From positions 124,001 to 188,000 of the forward strand of contig NZ_MOBX01000005.1 of the NCBI RefSeq assembly GCF_003732425.1: a DNA stretch of 64,000 nt. The letters run 5' to 3'. The notes under the pieces are model-generated. The model was given only the letters and a program-made list of their open reading frames with translations. It ran no database searches and was not told where the DNA came from. Position numbers and translations under genes: made by a program. The DNA is from Pseudomonas fluorescens. GTDB lineage: Bacteria > Pseudomonadota > Gammaproteobacteria > Pseudomonadales > Pseudomonadaceae. Positions 34,903 through 42,269 of this stretch are shown here, in pieces (position 1 is the first letter of the stretch; each line of letters starts with the position of its first letter).

Positions 34903-35180
34903 CCAACTACCTCGATTTGAAAACCCCTGGCCTCACACACTTTTCCTTCCAGGCCAATCAAGCGCTGTTCCGCACCAATCGGGGTGTTCCAGTAATAGCC
35001 GCTCTCTCGCACGCCTCACACTTGCTTCACATCTCCAAGCTACTGAGCGCTGACTCCACAGTTTCGCGCGACCCTGACCTTCACGCTTATGCCTCGCAGT
35101 ATTTGCAGGAGTTAAGCAAGGCGCTGATCGATGATGTCGTGAAAGTGATGGATTCGCCGCCGAACAAGCCGTTGATGTAA
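34899..35180 (+). CDS. DUF3077/DUF6124-like small protein
   Basis: 93 residues: LTHFSFQANQALFRTNRGV, then ALSHASHLLHISKLLSADS and a C-terminal helix YASQYLQELSKALIDDVVKVMD. The pattern (F-x-V/F...AL-x-HAS-x-LL) matches small DUF3077/DUF6124 proteins that occur in many copies in fluorescent pseudomonads. The function is unknown. It is preceded by the C4-like RNA and a coupled 28-codon ORF and followed by a terminator. Confidence 0.65.
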   Translation: MTNYLDLKTPGLTHFSFQANQALFRTNRGVPVIAALSHASHLLHISKLLSADSTVSRDPDLHAYASQYLQELSKALIDDVVKVMDSPPNKPLM

Positions 35181-35192
35181 ATCACCCACATG

Positions 35193-35220
35193 AAGCCCTC
35201 GTTGATGCGAGGGCTTTTTG
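35193..35220 (+). terminator. Intrinsic terminator after the DUF3077-like gene
   Basis: The 9-bp stem AAGCCCTCG / CGAGGGCTT with a 6-base loop is followed by TTT. It also lies just beyond the end of the converging RES gene. Confidence 0.85.
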
Positions 35221-35224
35221 CGTT

Positions 35225-35905
35225 TCAAACCTGACTGATCTCAAACACAAACGAAATCCGGCGCTGGCTCGCACTCCACACATAACGCAGATGCTTGCCC
35301 TGCTTCGGAATCGAAACCGCCGGAGGCCGAAACGCGGCGACACATTCGTGGCCCGGCAGGCGGACGCTGTTGTAGAGCAGCCCCCAGGATTCAGACTCGC
35401 GCAGTTGTCGGGCAAACGCTTGGGACGGGCCATAGGCGTCTGGATCGGGTTGATGTAAGTCGGGGAAGTCATGACGAACGTCGTGCAGCGGTTTAACCAC
35501 GCGATTGACGTAGGTACGCATGGTCAACTCAAGATCCGCTTCGTTGGTGGCTGCGAGGAAACGTTCCTGGTGATAACAGGTTTCGGCGATGGCGGCGGCC
35601 TGGCTGCTCGCAGCGTAGTAGACGCCGAAGGTGCCATCAGTGAAGCGGCTGCTTTTGCCGATGTGGGTAAACGCTGCCATCACCGGGGTTGAACCAGGGC
35701 CGGAGAGTCGGTCTTCGGGGCGCACGCGAGCGAGTACGCCGGCCTGTTCGATCAGGCGATCGTTGGTCAGCGCTTCCAGCGCGTAGGCAACTTCCAGGTC
35801 TTCGGGATCGAGCACGTCTTCGAACAACGCAATCGGCGGGAAGCTGCTGTTGACGATCCGATAGGCTCGCGGCCATTGCACTTCAACCAGCCCGGGCACC
35901 TTCAA
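35225..35905 (-). CDS. RES-domain toxin (NAD+-degrading)
   Basis: 226 residues from a TTG at 35905 that overlaps the antitoxin stop (TTGA); a GTG at 35899 is an alternative start. RES motifs are present: QWPRAYRIVNSSFPP near the start, FGVYYAASSQAAAIAETCYHQ with the conserved Tyr and Glu, and SWGLLYNSVRLPG. Family members such as MbcT and the P. putida RES toxin deplete cellular NAD+. The preceding Xre/ParS-type gene is the cognate antitoxin. The toxin is second in the operon, as in other res-xre pairs. Confidence 0.92.
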   Translation of the reverse strand: MKVPGLVEVQWPRAYRIVNSSFPPIALFEDVLDPEDLEVAYALEALTNDRLIEQAGVLARVRPEDRLSGPGSTPVMAAFTHIGKSSRFTDGTFGVYYAASSQAAAIAETCYHQERFLAATNEADLELTMRTYVNRVVKPLHDVRHDFPDLHQPDPDAYGPSQAFARQLRESESWGLLYNSVRLPGHECVAAFRPPAVSIPKQGKHLRYVWSASQRRISFVFEISQV

Positions 35906-36309
35906 CCGCGCACCCCATCGAGGTAGCGGCGCACGTCGGCGATGTCGACCACGCGCCCGACAAGCATGTAATCCAACGCCGTTTGGCCATTGAACGGCGC
36001 CGCCGTGTTCGGGCTGCTGACCCACTTATAGGCGCGCTCGCGACTATTGCTGAAGAGGATGCTCAGCGCCTTGTGAATACCCATCAGGTACGAGATGCGC
36101 TCAAGGGTGTCGTTTGGCAGACGTATGTTCGGCAAATGTTTGTATTTATAGAAAGTTGTGTTGCCGACGCCGCCAAGTAATGTGCGTTGCTGCTCGGCGC
36201 TGCAGCCCCAGCGCTCCATGAGGTTGAAGAAGAACTTCAGCGCGACGCGGCCAGCTTCGGGCGCGTCGAGTTGTTCGCGTGGGGTGAGGGCTGGAGGTGA
36301 AGTAGGCAT
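35902..36309 (-). CDS. Xre/MbcA/ParS-type antitoxin of the RES pair
   Basis: 135 residues. It has an N-terminal helical DNA-binding region (AGRVALKFFFNLMERWGCSAEQQRTLLGG, with TTFYKYKHLP) and the C-terminal DUF2384-type toxin-binding domain (RISYLMGIHKALSILFSN, then PNTAAPFNGQTALDYMLVG and a terminal DVRRYLDGVRG). The P-F-x-G-x-x-ALDYM motif is the family hallmark. It neutralises the RES toxin and should autoregulate the operon. Confidence 0.93.
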   Translation of the reverse strand: MPTSPPALTPREQLDAPEAGRVALKFFFNLMERWGCSAEQQRTLLGGVGNTTFYKYKHLPNIRLPNDTLERISYLMGIHKALSILFSNSRERAYKWVSSPNTAAPFNGQTALDYMLVGRVVDIADVRRYLDGVRG

Positions 36310-36330
36310 CAGATCGTTACCAACTCGTTA

Positions 36331-36357
36331 TGTGATACATCAAGATTAGTACACATA
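36331..36357. promoter_or_regulatory. Candidate operator of the xre-res operon
   Basis: On the plus strand TGTGATAC and GTACACAT form an imperfect inverted repeat about 10 bases apart, starting 20 bases upstream of the antitoxin ATG at 36309. Autoregulation by Xre-type antitoxins makes this a reasonable binding site. It is inference from position and symmetry only. Confidence 0.4.
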
Positions 36358-36564
36358 TGAACCAAGCCAATAAAGTTCTTCATATGCGGACACCTACTAG
36401 CTATTTTCCGTTTGACTTGCCAATACGCCTGACAGAGAATCGGCCCCAAGAGCGCGAAACCGACTGCCTTCAGGTGGCAATAGTCGGCGTTAGGAACCCC
36501 GTTGATGACCTGAATATCAGCGCTCGGGTGAGACCTCTTCTCCCCTGCTTGAGGGAGCACAATA

Positions 36565-37330
36565 TCAAGCGCCTACCTCAGAAAAAGCAGCCTCTTCAGG
36601 CTGCTTTTTTTGTTTAGCGCTTTGGAAACGCTGATACACCAGCATCCCGTGGCGATGCTTATTCAAGGCTTTCTTGTCGCAGTTCATGAAATTCCAGAGA
36701 GCGTGTCCATAGTCAGCGTGGATCACCACAAGCATCTGATATTTCGTGTTGTACGCGCCGATAAATGCCAGTCGTATCGAACCGTCATCGTAGGAAATTT
36801 GCCAGATTTCCAACGGATTCTGAACGGTATCCAACGCAAACTCAGTGAATCGCTCTCGCGCATTGGGCCTTTTTTCCACGATATGTAATAGATATTCGCG
36901 TCTGACAGTGACTGCGACGTAAGGCGTTTGTATAACGGAATAACTCTTGCCTTCCGACAACCCAAACCCCAACGCAACCTGCTCCCAAGCCAATTCCAAA
37001 CTTGTAGCACCAGGAATTTCTCGAGCATTCGAATCCAATAACCTCACTTCGATATCGCGTATGTCCGGTAAGCCAAGGGCTCTCCAATTGGTTTGATTGG
37101 GAGTAGCGCGCTTTCCTGGCAAATTCATTGGTGCCCACCCAGTCGCGCCTTGGCTAGGCGGAAATATGCTTAATTCCAATGGATTCGGCCTTAACAAAAC
37201 CCTCGAAGTAACAAGTCCATATTTCGCCGTTTTTTGGCGGTGGGGTAAATCAGCTACATCCTCGTTTGCAATCGGACGCTTCTGGTATCGGGAAGGATTG
37301 CTGCCGAACGAGGGTGGGAAAAATCGCCAT
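36565..37330 (-). pseudogene. PBECR2-like nuclease-fold protein, frameshifted near its start
   Basis: From residue about 130 on, the main frame carries YLLHIVEKRPNARERFTEFA, TVQNPLEIWQISYDDGS, FIGAYN, LVVIHADYGHALWNFM and RHGMLVYQR. This matches what I know of the PBECR2 fold (phage Barnase/EndoU/colicin E5-D/RelE-like nuclease, found in MuF-type toxins). The open frame extends upstream to a TAG at about 37337 with no ATG. One base out of frame is ATG 37330 (MAIF...). Removing one base of the A5 run at 37319-37323 joins MAIFPPSFGSNPSRYQKRP to the rest. The frame also reads through a terminator hairpin at its end. It may be a pseudogene, a sequencing error, or slippage-controlled. Confidence 0.6.
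36582..36610 (-). terminator. Bidirectional terminator hairpin overlapping the end of the PBECR2-like frame
   Basis: The 12-bp stem AAAAAGCAGCCT / AGGCTGCTTTTT with CTTC loop has T runs on both strands. It lies inside the last 15 codons of the PBECR2-like frame, so the original stop codon was probably upstream of it. Confidence 0.85.
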
Positions 37331-37350
37331 AGCTCCTAGATTCCAAACGA

Positions 37351-37390
37351 AAAAAAGTACCCGGATCCTTCAATCCGGGCACTTTTTTTG
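37351..37390. terminator. Bidirectional terminator hairpin
   Basis: AAAAAAGTACCCGGAT pairs with ATCCGGGCACTTTTTTT with one mismatch around a 6-base loop. It lies just upstream of the PBECR2-like gene and marks the right side of the accessory segment. Confidence 0.75.
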
Positions 37391-37576
37391 ACCTTCATCA
37401 CCCCCACCTCACCAAAAACCCCGATCCTGTGTCAGCCTCCAGCCATCGGCGAGGACATCAATTCGCTACTAAACCCGCGACAACTATGCTCAGGTACAGG
37501 AATATAGCCAGCATATGGCGCCTGACCGGCAGTCTCGTAAACAACAATACCCAGCCCACTTTAGAGGGCATTACCC

Positions 37577-38503
37577 ATGGATAGCAGAACCTTACGCAAC
37601 CTCATGCGCATCGTGCAGACCGGCTCGTTGTCGGCCGCAGCCGAGCATTCGTGCCTGACTGTGCAGGCCTTGGCCGCGCAGTTGAACAAGGTCGAAGAGC
37701 AGTTCGGTTTCCGCTTGTTTCGACGTTCCAACAAGGGGCTGACGCTGACGCCGCAGGGCACTGAGCTCACTCCTTACATGGACAAAGTGCTGATTGCTAC
37801 GCGACAGATGGAAGAGAAGGTCGAGGCACTGAAAGTGCCGGGCCAGCGCACGTTGAAGGTTGCGTTGAACAACACGTTGTCGGCTGACTTCAACCGGCGA
37901 ATGATCGGCCGTCTGATCGAGGTGTTTCCCGATTATCAGATGGAATTCAGTTACGCCGAGTCGATGGAAAACCTCAGCAAGCTGAGGAATGAGGACTTCG
38001 ACCTCGCGGTGCTGATCGGCCCGCAACGGCCGGGCATGCCGAGTATCGTCCTGCCGGATGTACAGGTGCAGGTGGTCGGTGCCCATTGCGGGCAGGAAAA
38101 CGATCCACTGACGTTGCTGGGCAACAAGTTTCAGGTACGTCCTGCGGAAGATTGTCCGTATTCCCACAGCTTTTTGCGTTTTCTCGACGCGGGGCTGGGC
38201 AATCACGAGAACGGTCAGCGCATGGTCTATTCCTGCAGCGAAACCCTGACCTTGTCGTTGATCACGCAGATGGACGCAGTCGGCATGGTCTCGCGTGAAG
38301 CCGCGCAGAAGAACGGCCTGACGATTTTCCCCGGGTTCGAGGATTTTCTCGAAGTGCGTCTGGCGGTGAACAATCCGGAGTTGTCGAACCAGGCACTCAA
38401 CGATGTCGTCGACTTGTCGCTACATGAACGAGCCGAGCGCAATGTACGCAGCCGTCCCAACCGCCACACTGAGAAAGAGGTTTTTGCTGAAATACGCACA
38501 TAA
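37577..38503 (+). CDS. LysR-family transcriptional regulator
   Basis: 308 residues with an N-terminal winged helix-turn-helix (LRNLMRIVQTGSLSAAAEHSCLTVQALAAQLNKVEEQFGFRLFRRSNKGLTLT spans about 5-57, slightly degenerate) and a LysR effector domain (LKVALNNTLSADFNRRM, FDLAVLIGP). Its 3' end overlaps the converging azlD by 84 bases, so the last 28 residues are coded antisense to azlD's end. It probably regulates the converging amino-acid modification/export operon or a nearby target; this is inference. Confidence 0.9.
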   Translation: MDSRTLRNLMRIVQTGSLSAAAEHSCLTVQALAAQLNKVEEQFGFRLFRRSNKGLTLTPQGTELTPYMDKVLIATRQMEEKVEALKVPGQRTLKVALNNTLSADFNRRMIGRLIEVFPDYQMEFSYAESMENLSKLRNEDFDLAVLIGPQRPGMPSIVLPDVQVQVVGAHCGQENDPLTLLGNKFQVRPAEDCPYSHSFLRFLDAGLGNHENGQRMVYSCSETLTLSLITQMDAVGMVSREAAQKNGLTIFPGFEDFLEVRLAVNNPELSNQALNDVVDLSLHERAERNVRSRPNRHTEKEVFAEIRT

Positions 38504-38737
38504 CAACGTCGGAATCGCGGCATAGAATTCCGGGCGATCGAGCTGTATGTGCTGATCCTTGATCAACAAGGGTGTCAGGCTGATCGCAGCGACGATCGCC
38601 ACCGGCAGGTATTCCAGCGCCCGCGCAACAAACGGCGGCCAGTGCTCGGTGTTGACTTGCAGTGGCAGCGCGCGTGGCAGGAAAGTCACGGCCATCATCA
38701 GCGCGACCACCAGAATCAGGAACGTTTGGTCAGGCAT
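38420..38737 (-). CDS. azlD: AzlD-type subunit of a branched-chain amino-acid exporter
   Basis: A 105-residue membrane protein with about three to four segments. It has ILVVALMMAVTFLPRALPL (the TxxxRxLP motif of AzlD), FVARALEYLPVAIVAAI and a C-terminal AYFSKNLFLSVAVGTAAYIAL. AzlD pairs with AzlC to export branched-chain amino acids. It overlaps azlC by 22 bases and the opposing LysR gene by 84 bases. Confidence 0.93.
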   Translation of the reverse strand: MPDQTFLILVVALMMAVTFLPRALPLQVNTEHWPPFVARALEYLPVAIVAAISLTPLLIKDQHIQLDRPEFYAAIPTLLCAYFSKNLFLSVAVGTAAYIALGSFM

Positions 38738-39432
38738 ACACCCACTCCGCAGCCCACAAACGTGGCGATAAACACATTAAACGGCGAACTGCCGACCAGG
38801 CTCAGTGCGCCCATGCACAGCACAGCGGCTGCAGCGGCGATGAGTTTGTTGCGGGTGTTGCAGAGCGACACCAGCACGTAGAGCATCATTGCCGTCAGGG
38901 CATAGTCGAGCTGATATTTGATCAGGTGCGCCGCGTACTGCGCGCAGACCGCGCCGAGCAAACCACCGAGCACCCACGAGGTGTGGCAGAACAGGTTGAA
39001 ACCGATCAGGTAGCGCACGTTGACCGGCGCGCCGGTGCCGAGTTTGACGCTGTGGAACGCGAAGGATTCGTCCGTCAGGCCACCGGCATAAGCCCAGCGC
39101 TCCATGCGGCTGAGCCCCAGCGCCCGCAGGGCCTTGGCCATGTAAACCGACATCAGCATGTGGCGCGCGTTGATCAGGAACGTGGTCAGCACAATGGTGG
39201 TCAGCGACGCGCCGCTGGAGATCAGCGCCAGCGCGGCGAATTGCGAAGCGCCGGCGTAGACGAACAAGCACATTGCCACTGGCAGCCACATCGGCAGCCC
39301 GGCATTGACGGCCATCAGACCGAAGACGAATGACACCGTGAAGTAGCCAGCGACTACCGGGCTGGCTTCGGCAAACGTGCGCGACGGTTGATGGGTAGCC
39401 ATCAGCGGCGCACTGCCGGACGTTTCATTCAT
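38716..39432 (-). CDS. azlC: AzlC-type subunit of a branched-chain amino-acid exporter
   Basis: A 238-residue inner-membrane protein with seven to eight segments. AzlC signatures: FVFGLMAVNAGLPMWLPVAMCLFVYAGASQF region, INARHMLMSVYMAKALR, and TDESFAFH. It forms the large subunit of the exporter with AzlD. The ATG at 39432 overlaps the GNAT stop (ATGA), so it is translationally coupled to the modifying enzymes upstream. Confidence 0.95.
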   Translation of the reverse strand: MNETSGSAPLMATHQPSRTFAEASPVVAGYFTVSFVFGLMAVNAGLPMWLPVAMCLFVYAGASQFAALALISSGASLTTIVLTTFLINARHMLMSVYMAKALRALGLSRMERWAYAGGLTDESFAFHSVKLGTGAPVNVRYLIGFNLFCHTSWVLGGLLGAVCAQYAAHLIKYQLDYALTAMMLYVLVSLCNTRNKLIAAAAAVLCMGALSLVGSSPFNVFIATFVGCGVGVCLTKRS

Positions 39433-39896
39433 AGATCCCTCTCAAATGTCCGCTCGCCGTGGGGTTCGCAAAAACCCTGGGCAGTCCAGAATCGCTTGCC
39501 CGCGAGGTTAGCATCGTCGACGAACAGAAACATCCGCAACACGCCGACCCGTTTCATATCGGACGACGCCGCTTCAACCAGTCGTTGACCGACGCCCTGG
39601 CTGCGATAGCGCGGGCTGACCGCCAGATGATTGATCGTGCCGCGGCTGCCGAGCATGCCGCCGAGCACCGCGCCAACGATTTCGCCTTCGACGTCGAAGG
39701 CCAGATAGGCCGTGGTGGTTTTCTGGATCAGCACGCCGCGCAGGCACTTGGCGTCCTGCCACTCGCAGAACGACACTTCGTCGAACTGGCGGAAGAAGCG
39801 CTCCATGCGCTGCGCGTCCTTGGCGGTGGCGCGTCGCAGCACCACCGGCGTCGAGCACTCGACGCCGTCGATTGGGGTGATCTGATTAGCGAACAA
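39429..39896 (-). CDS. GNAT-family N-acetyltransferase
   Basis: 155 residues from a TTG at 39896 (start uncertain; no ATG is available without a long overlap with the upstream gene). The GNAT fold is clear: VVLRRATAKDAQRMERFF, IVGAVLGGM, NHLAVSPRYRSQGVGQRLVEAA with the acetyl-CoA loop RxxGVG, then MFLFVDDANLAGKRFWTAQGF. Its position between an amino-acid hydroxylase and the AzlCD exporter suggests it acetylates the amino acid or its hydroxylated product. This is inference. Confidence 0.85.
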   Translation of the reverse strand: MFANQITPIDGVECSTPVVLRRATAKDAQRMERFFRQFDEVSFCEWQDAKCLRGVLIQKTTTAYLAFDVEGEIVGAVLGGMLGSRGTINHLAVSPRYRSQGVGQRLVEAASSDMKRVGVLRMFLFVDDANLAGKRFWTAQGFCEPHGERTFERDL

Positions 39897-40632
39897 TGTC
39901 GAAAGCGGTCCCGGGCCGCGAGAAAGAGATCGCCAAAATCTGCCGGTACGCCATCGCATGGGTGTGCGTGTTGCGGGCCGGGGTCACGTAGTGGCGCATA
40001 TCGCGATCGAGGAAGTAAGTGGTGTCGAGAATTTCCTGGTAAGTGGTCGACGCCAGTTGATGCTCGTGGATGTCGTACAGACGACTCTCCGCACCCTCGA
40101 CGTTGTTGCGGCCCCAGAAGTGCACACCGCTGAACGGGTAACCGTCGCAGTGAATGCCTTCAGGGGTTATTTCAAGTTGCTTGCCGGGCTTGATCTCGAT
40201 GCGGATCTGATGGATCTGGCACTGCCAGACTTCATCGTGCAGCTCCTCCGGCAGTACGCTTTTGTACACTTCGAAATCGGTGTCGATCAGGCTGCGCACC
40301 ACCGGCGAAGTAATCACTTCATCGGAGAAGTCCTGAAAGTGTCGTACCAGGCCACCAACATAGGCGTTGTTCTCTTTCGACTGTACGTAGGCGCGATGCT
40401 CGAGTTGCTTGAGCTCGCGGGTTTTCGGGTTGTACTCAAAGTCGCTGTAACGACGGTAACGCATGCCGGCTTCGGCCTGACCGTAGTAACTGTCAGGCTC
40501 CATGTTTTCCCAACTTTTGGTCAGTCTGACGAAGTCGGCAAAATGACCGTAGAGATTGAAGTCACCACCCTGGACGTTGACATATTTGTCGCGCCGTAGC
40601 GATTCGCCCACTTCTCTGTTCAAAACGATCAT
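39886..40632 (-). CDS. Fe(II)/2-oxoglutarate dioxygenase, L-isoleucine 4-hydroxylase-like
   Basis: 248 residues from ATG 40632 (GGAG upstream). The family (2OG-Fe dioxygenase, prototype Bacillus L-isoleucine 4-hydroxylase) is recognised from WQCQIHQIRIEI, the metal motif H161-x-D163 in EGIHCDGYPFSGVHFWGRNN, a distal His (H223 or H225) and R230 in HAMAYRQILAISF for 2-oxoglutarate. The length and ligand spacing are close to the prototype (H159, D161, H212 from memory). It is the first gene of dioxygenase-GNAT-azlC-azlD, all overlapping. Isoleucine or a related aliphatic amino acid is the likely substrate. Confidence 0.85.
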   Translation of the reverse strand: MIVLNREVGESLRRDKYVNVQGGDFNLYGHFADFVRLTKSWENMEPDSYYGQAEAGMRYRRYSDFEYNPKTRELKQLEHRAYVQSKENNAYVGGLVRHFQDFSDEVITSPVVRSLIDTDFEVYKSVLPEELHDEVWQCQIHQIRIEIKPGKQLEITPEGIHCDGYPFSGVHFWGRNNVEGAESRLYDIHEHQLASTTYQEILDTTYFLDRDMRHYVTPARNTHTHAMAYRQILAISFSRPGTAFDIVR

Positions 40633-40807
40633 TACCAAATTCTCCGCTGCGTTGAGCGGCCTAATCTATTAGGTGGAGAATTTGCGTCCATGAGAAAGAA
40701 TTTCAGGCATTTAAAGCCCTGCTTGAAACGGCGTTTGCAGTCACTCAAAAACAACTTTTACATGACAAAAACACGGGTTTATTGCGGTTTTCATCGAAAA
40801 ACCGTCG

Positions 40808-40837
40808 AAAAAAAACCCCGAACCAGTCGGGGTTTTT
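40808..40837 (-). terminator. Terminator of the oprD-family gene
   Basis: On the minus strand ACCCCGA-CTGGT-TCGGGGT is followed by a run of T; the plus strand also has a T5 run. It lies 28 bases past the porin stop. Confidence 0.9.
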
Positions 40838-40864
40838 CTCATGTTTCTTACACTTGATCAGGCA

Positions 40865-42151
40865 TCAGAAGATGTTGATCGGGTAATCCACGAACACGCG
40901 CAGTTCGTTACCGCTGACGTTGTACTCGCTGGACTTCTGCGAAACACGCAGAATCGAGCTGCGCAGTTTCACGCTCAGGTCTTTGGCCGGGCCAGACTGC
41001 ACGACGTATTTGAACTGGTTGAAGATCTCGCGCTCGGTACCGCCTTCGCTGGTGGAAGTGGTGATGTTGTCGCCACGCACGTAAGCGAAGTTGTAGCTCA
41101 GGCCCGGTACGCCAAATGCACCGAAGTCGAGGCCGTAGCCCAACTGCCAGCTGCGCTCGTCTTCAGCGTTGAAGTCGGACCAGTAGGAGTTGGCCAGGTA
41201 GATGGAGTTACCGCCGTCACCGACGCGACCTTGATCTTTCTGGTAACCGCCGTAGGCGTAACCGAGGTTGCTGTCGCCGGTGGAACGCTGGTGCGCCACG
41301 GTGAACGAGTGCGGACCGGTAGCGAAGGTTGCGGCCAGACTCCAGATCTTGTTGTCGTCGCCGGTTACACCGTTTTCGCGGACATAAGAGTTGTCCAGCT
41401 TGGTGCGATAGCCGTTGAAGTCCAGGGTCAGCGACTGATCCTTGTTGAACGGCAACACGTAGTTGGCGTTCACGTATTGTTTCTTCAATACGTCTTCGAC
41501 GTCGGAAGCGTACAGCGCGCCTTTGAAGTTCTCGGTGAACTGGTAGCTACCGCCCAACACGTTGATCGACTTCAGACCACCGCTGTCACGGCCTTCGTCG
41601 CTCTTGCGCGATTCGGCGGTGAAACGACCGGCGTTCAGTTCCAGGCCTTTGATCTCACGGGAAGTAATCAAAGTACCGGTGTAACTTTCCGGCAGCAGGC
41701 GGGAGTTGTCGTAGCTCAGCACCGGCAGGGCCGGCATCTGGTCGCCGTAGGTCAACACGGTGTTGGAGAAGCGGAACTTCACCGCTGCACCGCCCTTCGC
41801 TATGTCATGGTTCGCGCGACCGTCATTTTCTTGCTTGAAGAAATCGATACCACCGGCGCCGCTGCGGCCCTTGCCGCCGTCCAGACGCAGTGCGTACAGA
41901 CCGAAAGCGTCGACGCCGACACCCACGGTGCCTTGGGTGAAGCCGGACGAGAACGTACCGATGGCCGCCTGGCCCCACTCGGCCTTGTCTTTGTTGCCGT
42001 CTTTGTAATCACGATTGATGTAGGCATTGCGCAGCAGCACTTTGAGGCTGCTGTCTTCAACAAAACCCTTGGACTCGGCCTGGTCGTTAGCCATGGCCTG
42101 AGTGGCGCTCAACATCCCCAGTGCGATCAGACTGATTCGCTTGTTCAACAT
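40865..42151 (-). CDS. OprD-family outer-membrane porin
   Basis: 428 residues with a signal peptide (MLNKRISLIALGMLSATQAMA) and an 18-strand OprD-type barrel. Motifs: GFVEDSSLKVLLRNAYINRDYKDG, WGQAAIGTFSSGFTQGTVG, VGVDAFGLYALRLDGG, LPVLSYDNSRLLPESYTG and a terminal VFVDYPINIF ending in Phe. OprD porins take up amino acids, peptides or aromatic/carboxylic acids; the substrate is unknown. ATG 42151 has AAGGA upstream. Confidence 0.95.
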   Translation of the reverse strand: MLNKRISLIALGMLSATQAMANDQAESKGFVEDSSLKVLLRNAYINRDYKDGNKDKAEWGQAAIGTFSSGFTQGTVGVGVDAFGLYALRLDGGKGRSGAGGIDFFKQENDGRANHDIAKGGAAVKFRFSNTVLTYGDQMPALPVLSYDNSRLLPESYTGTLITSREIKGLELNAGRFTAESRKSDEGRDSGGLKSINVLGGSYQFTENFKGALYASDVEDVLKKQYVNANYVLPFNKDQSLTLDFNGYRTKLDNSYVRENGVTGDDNKIWSLAATFATGPHSFTVAHQRSTGDSNLGYAYGGYQKDQGRVGDGGNSIYLANSYWSDFNAEDERSWQLGYGLDFGAFGVPGLSYNFAYVRGDNITTSTSEGGTEREIFNQFKYVVQSGPAKDLSVKLRSSILRVSQKSSEYNVSGNELRVFVDYPINIF

Positions 42152-42235
42152 TTTGTTTTCCTTATTACGGGTTGAAACGCGCTGTGTCGAACGGCGGAAA
42201 CGGCGCTTTTGCACTCTTTTATTCACCCCGAAACA

Positions 42236-42269
42236 AAAAGACCCGCCCACGACAATGTCATGGCGGGCC
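42236..42269 (-). terminator. Terminator-like hairpin upstream of the porin gene
   Basis: Minus-strand GGCGGG pairs with CCCGCC with an inner GAC/GTC stem, followed by TTTTTG. It lies about 180 bases beyond the DsbA-family gene and 85 bases before the porin ATG, so it may end the former or attenuate the latter. Confidence 0.6.

Noticed and set aside
36357..36617. 86-codon plus-strand frame upstream of the PBECR2-like gene end
   Set aside because: No ribosome binding site or family likeness; it ends within a terminator hairpin.
37097..37339. 80-codon plus-strand frame opposite the PBECR2-like gene start
   Set aside because: Antisense to a better-supported frame and without any domain.
33977..37390. 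A complete prophage behind tRNA-Thr
   Set aside because: No integrase, capsid, terminase, tail or lysis genes are present; only phage-like regulatory and toxin pieces.
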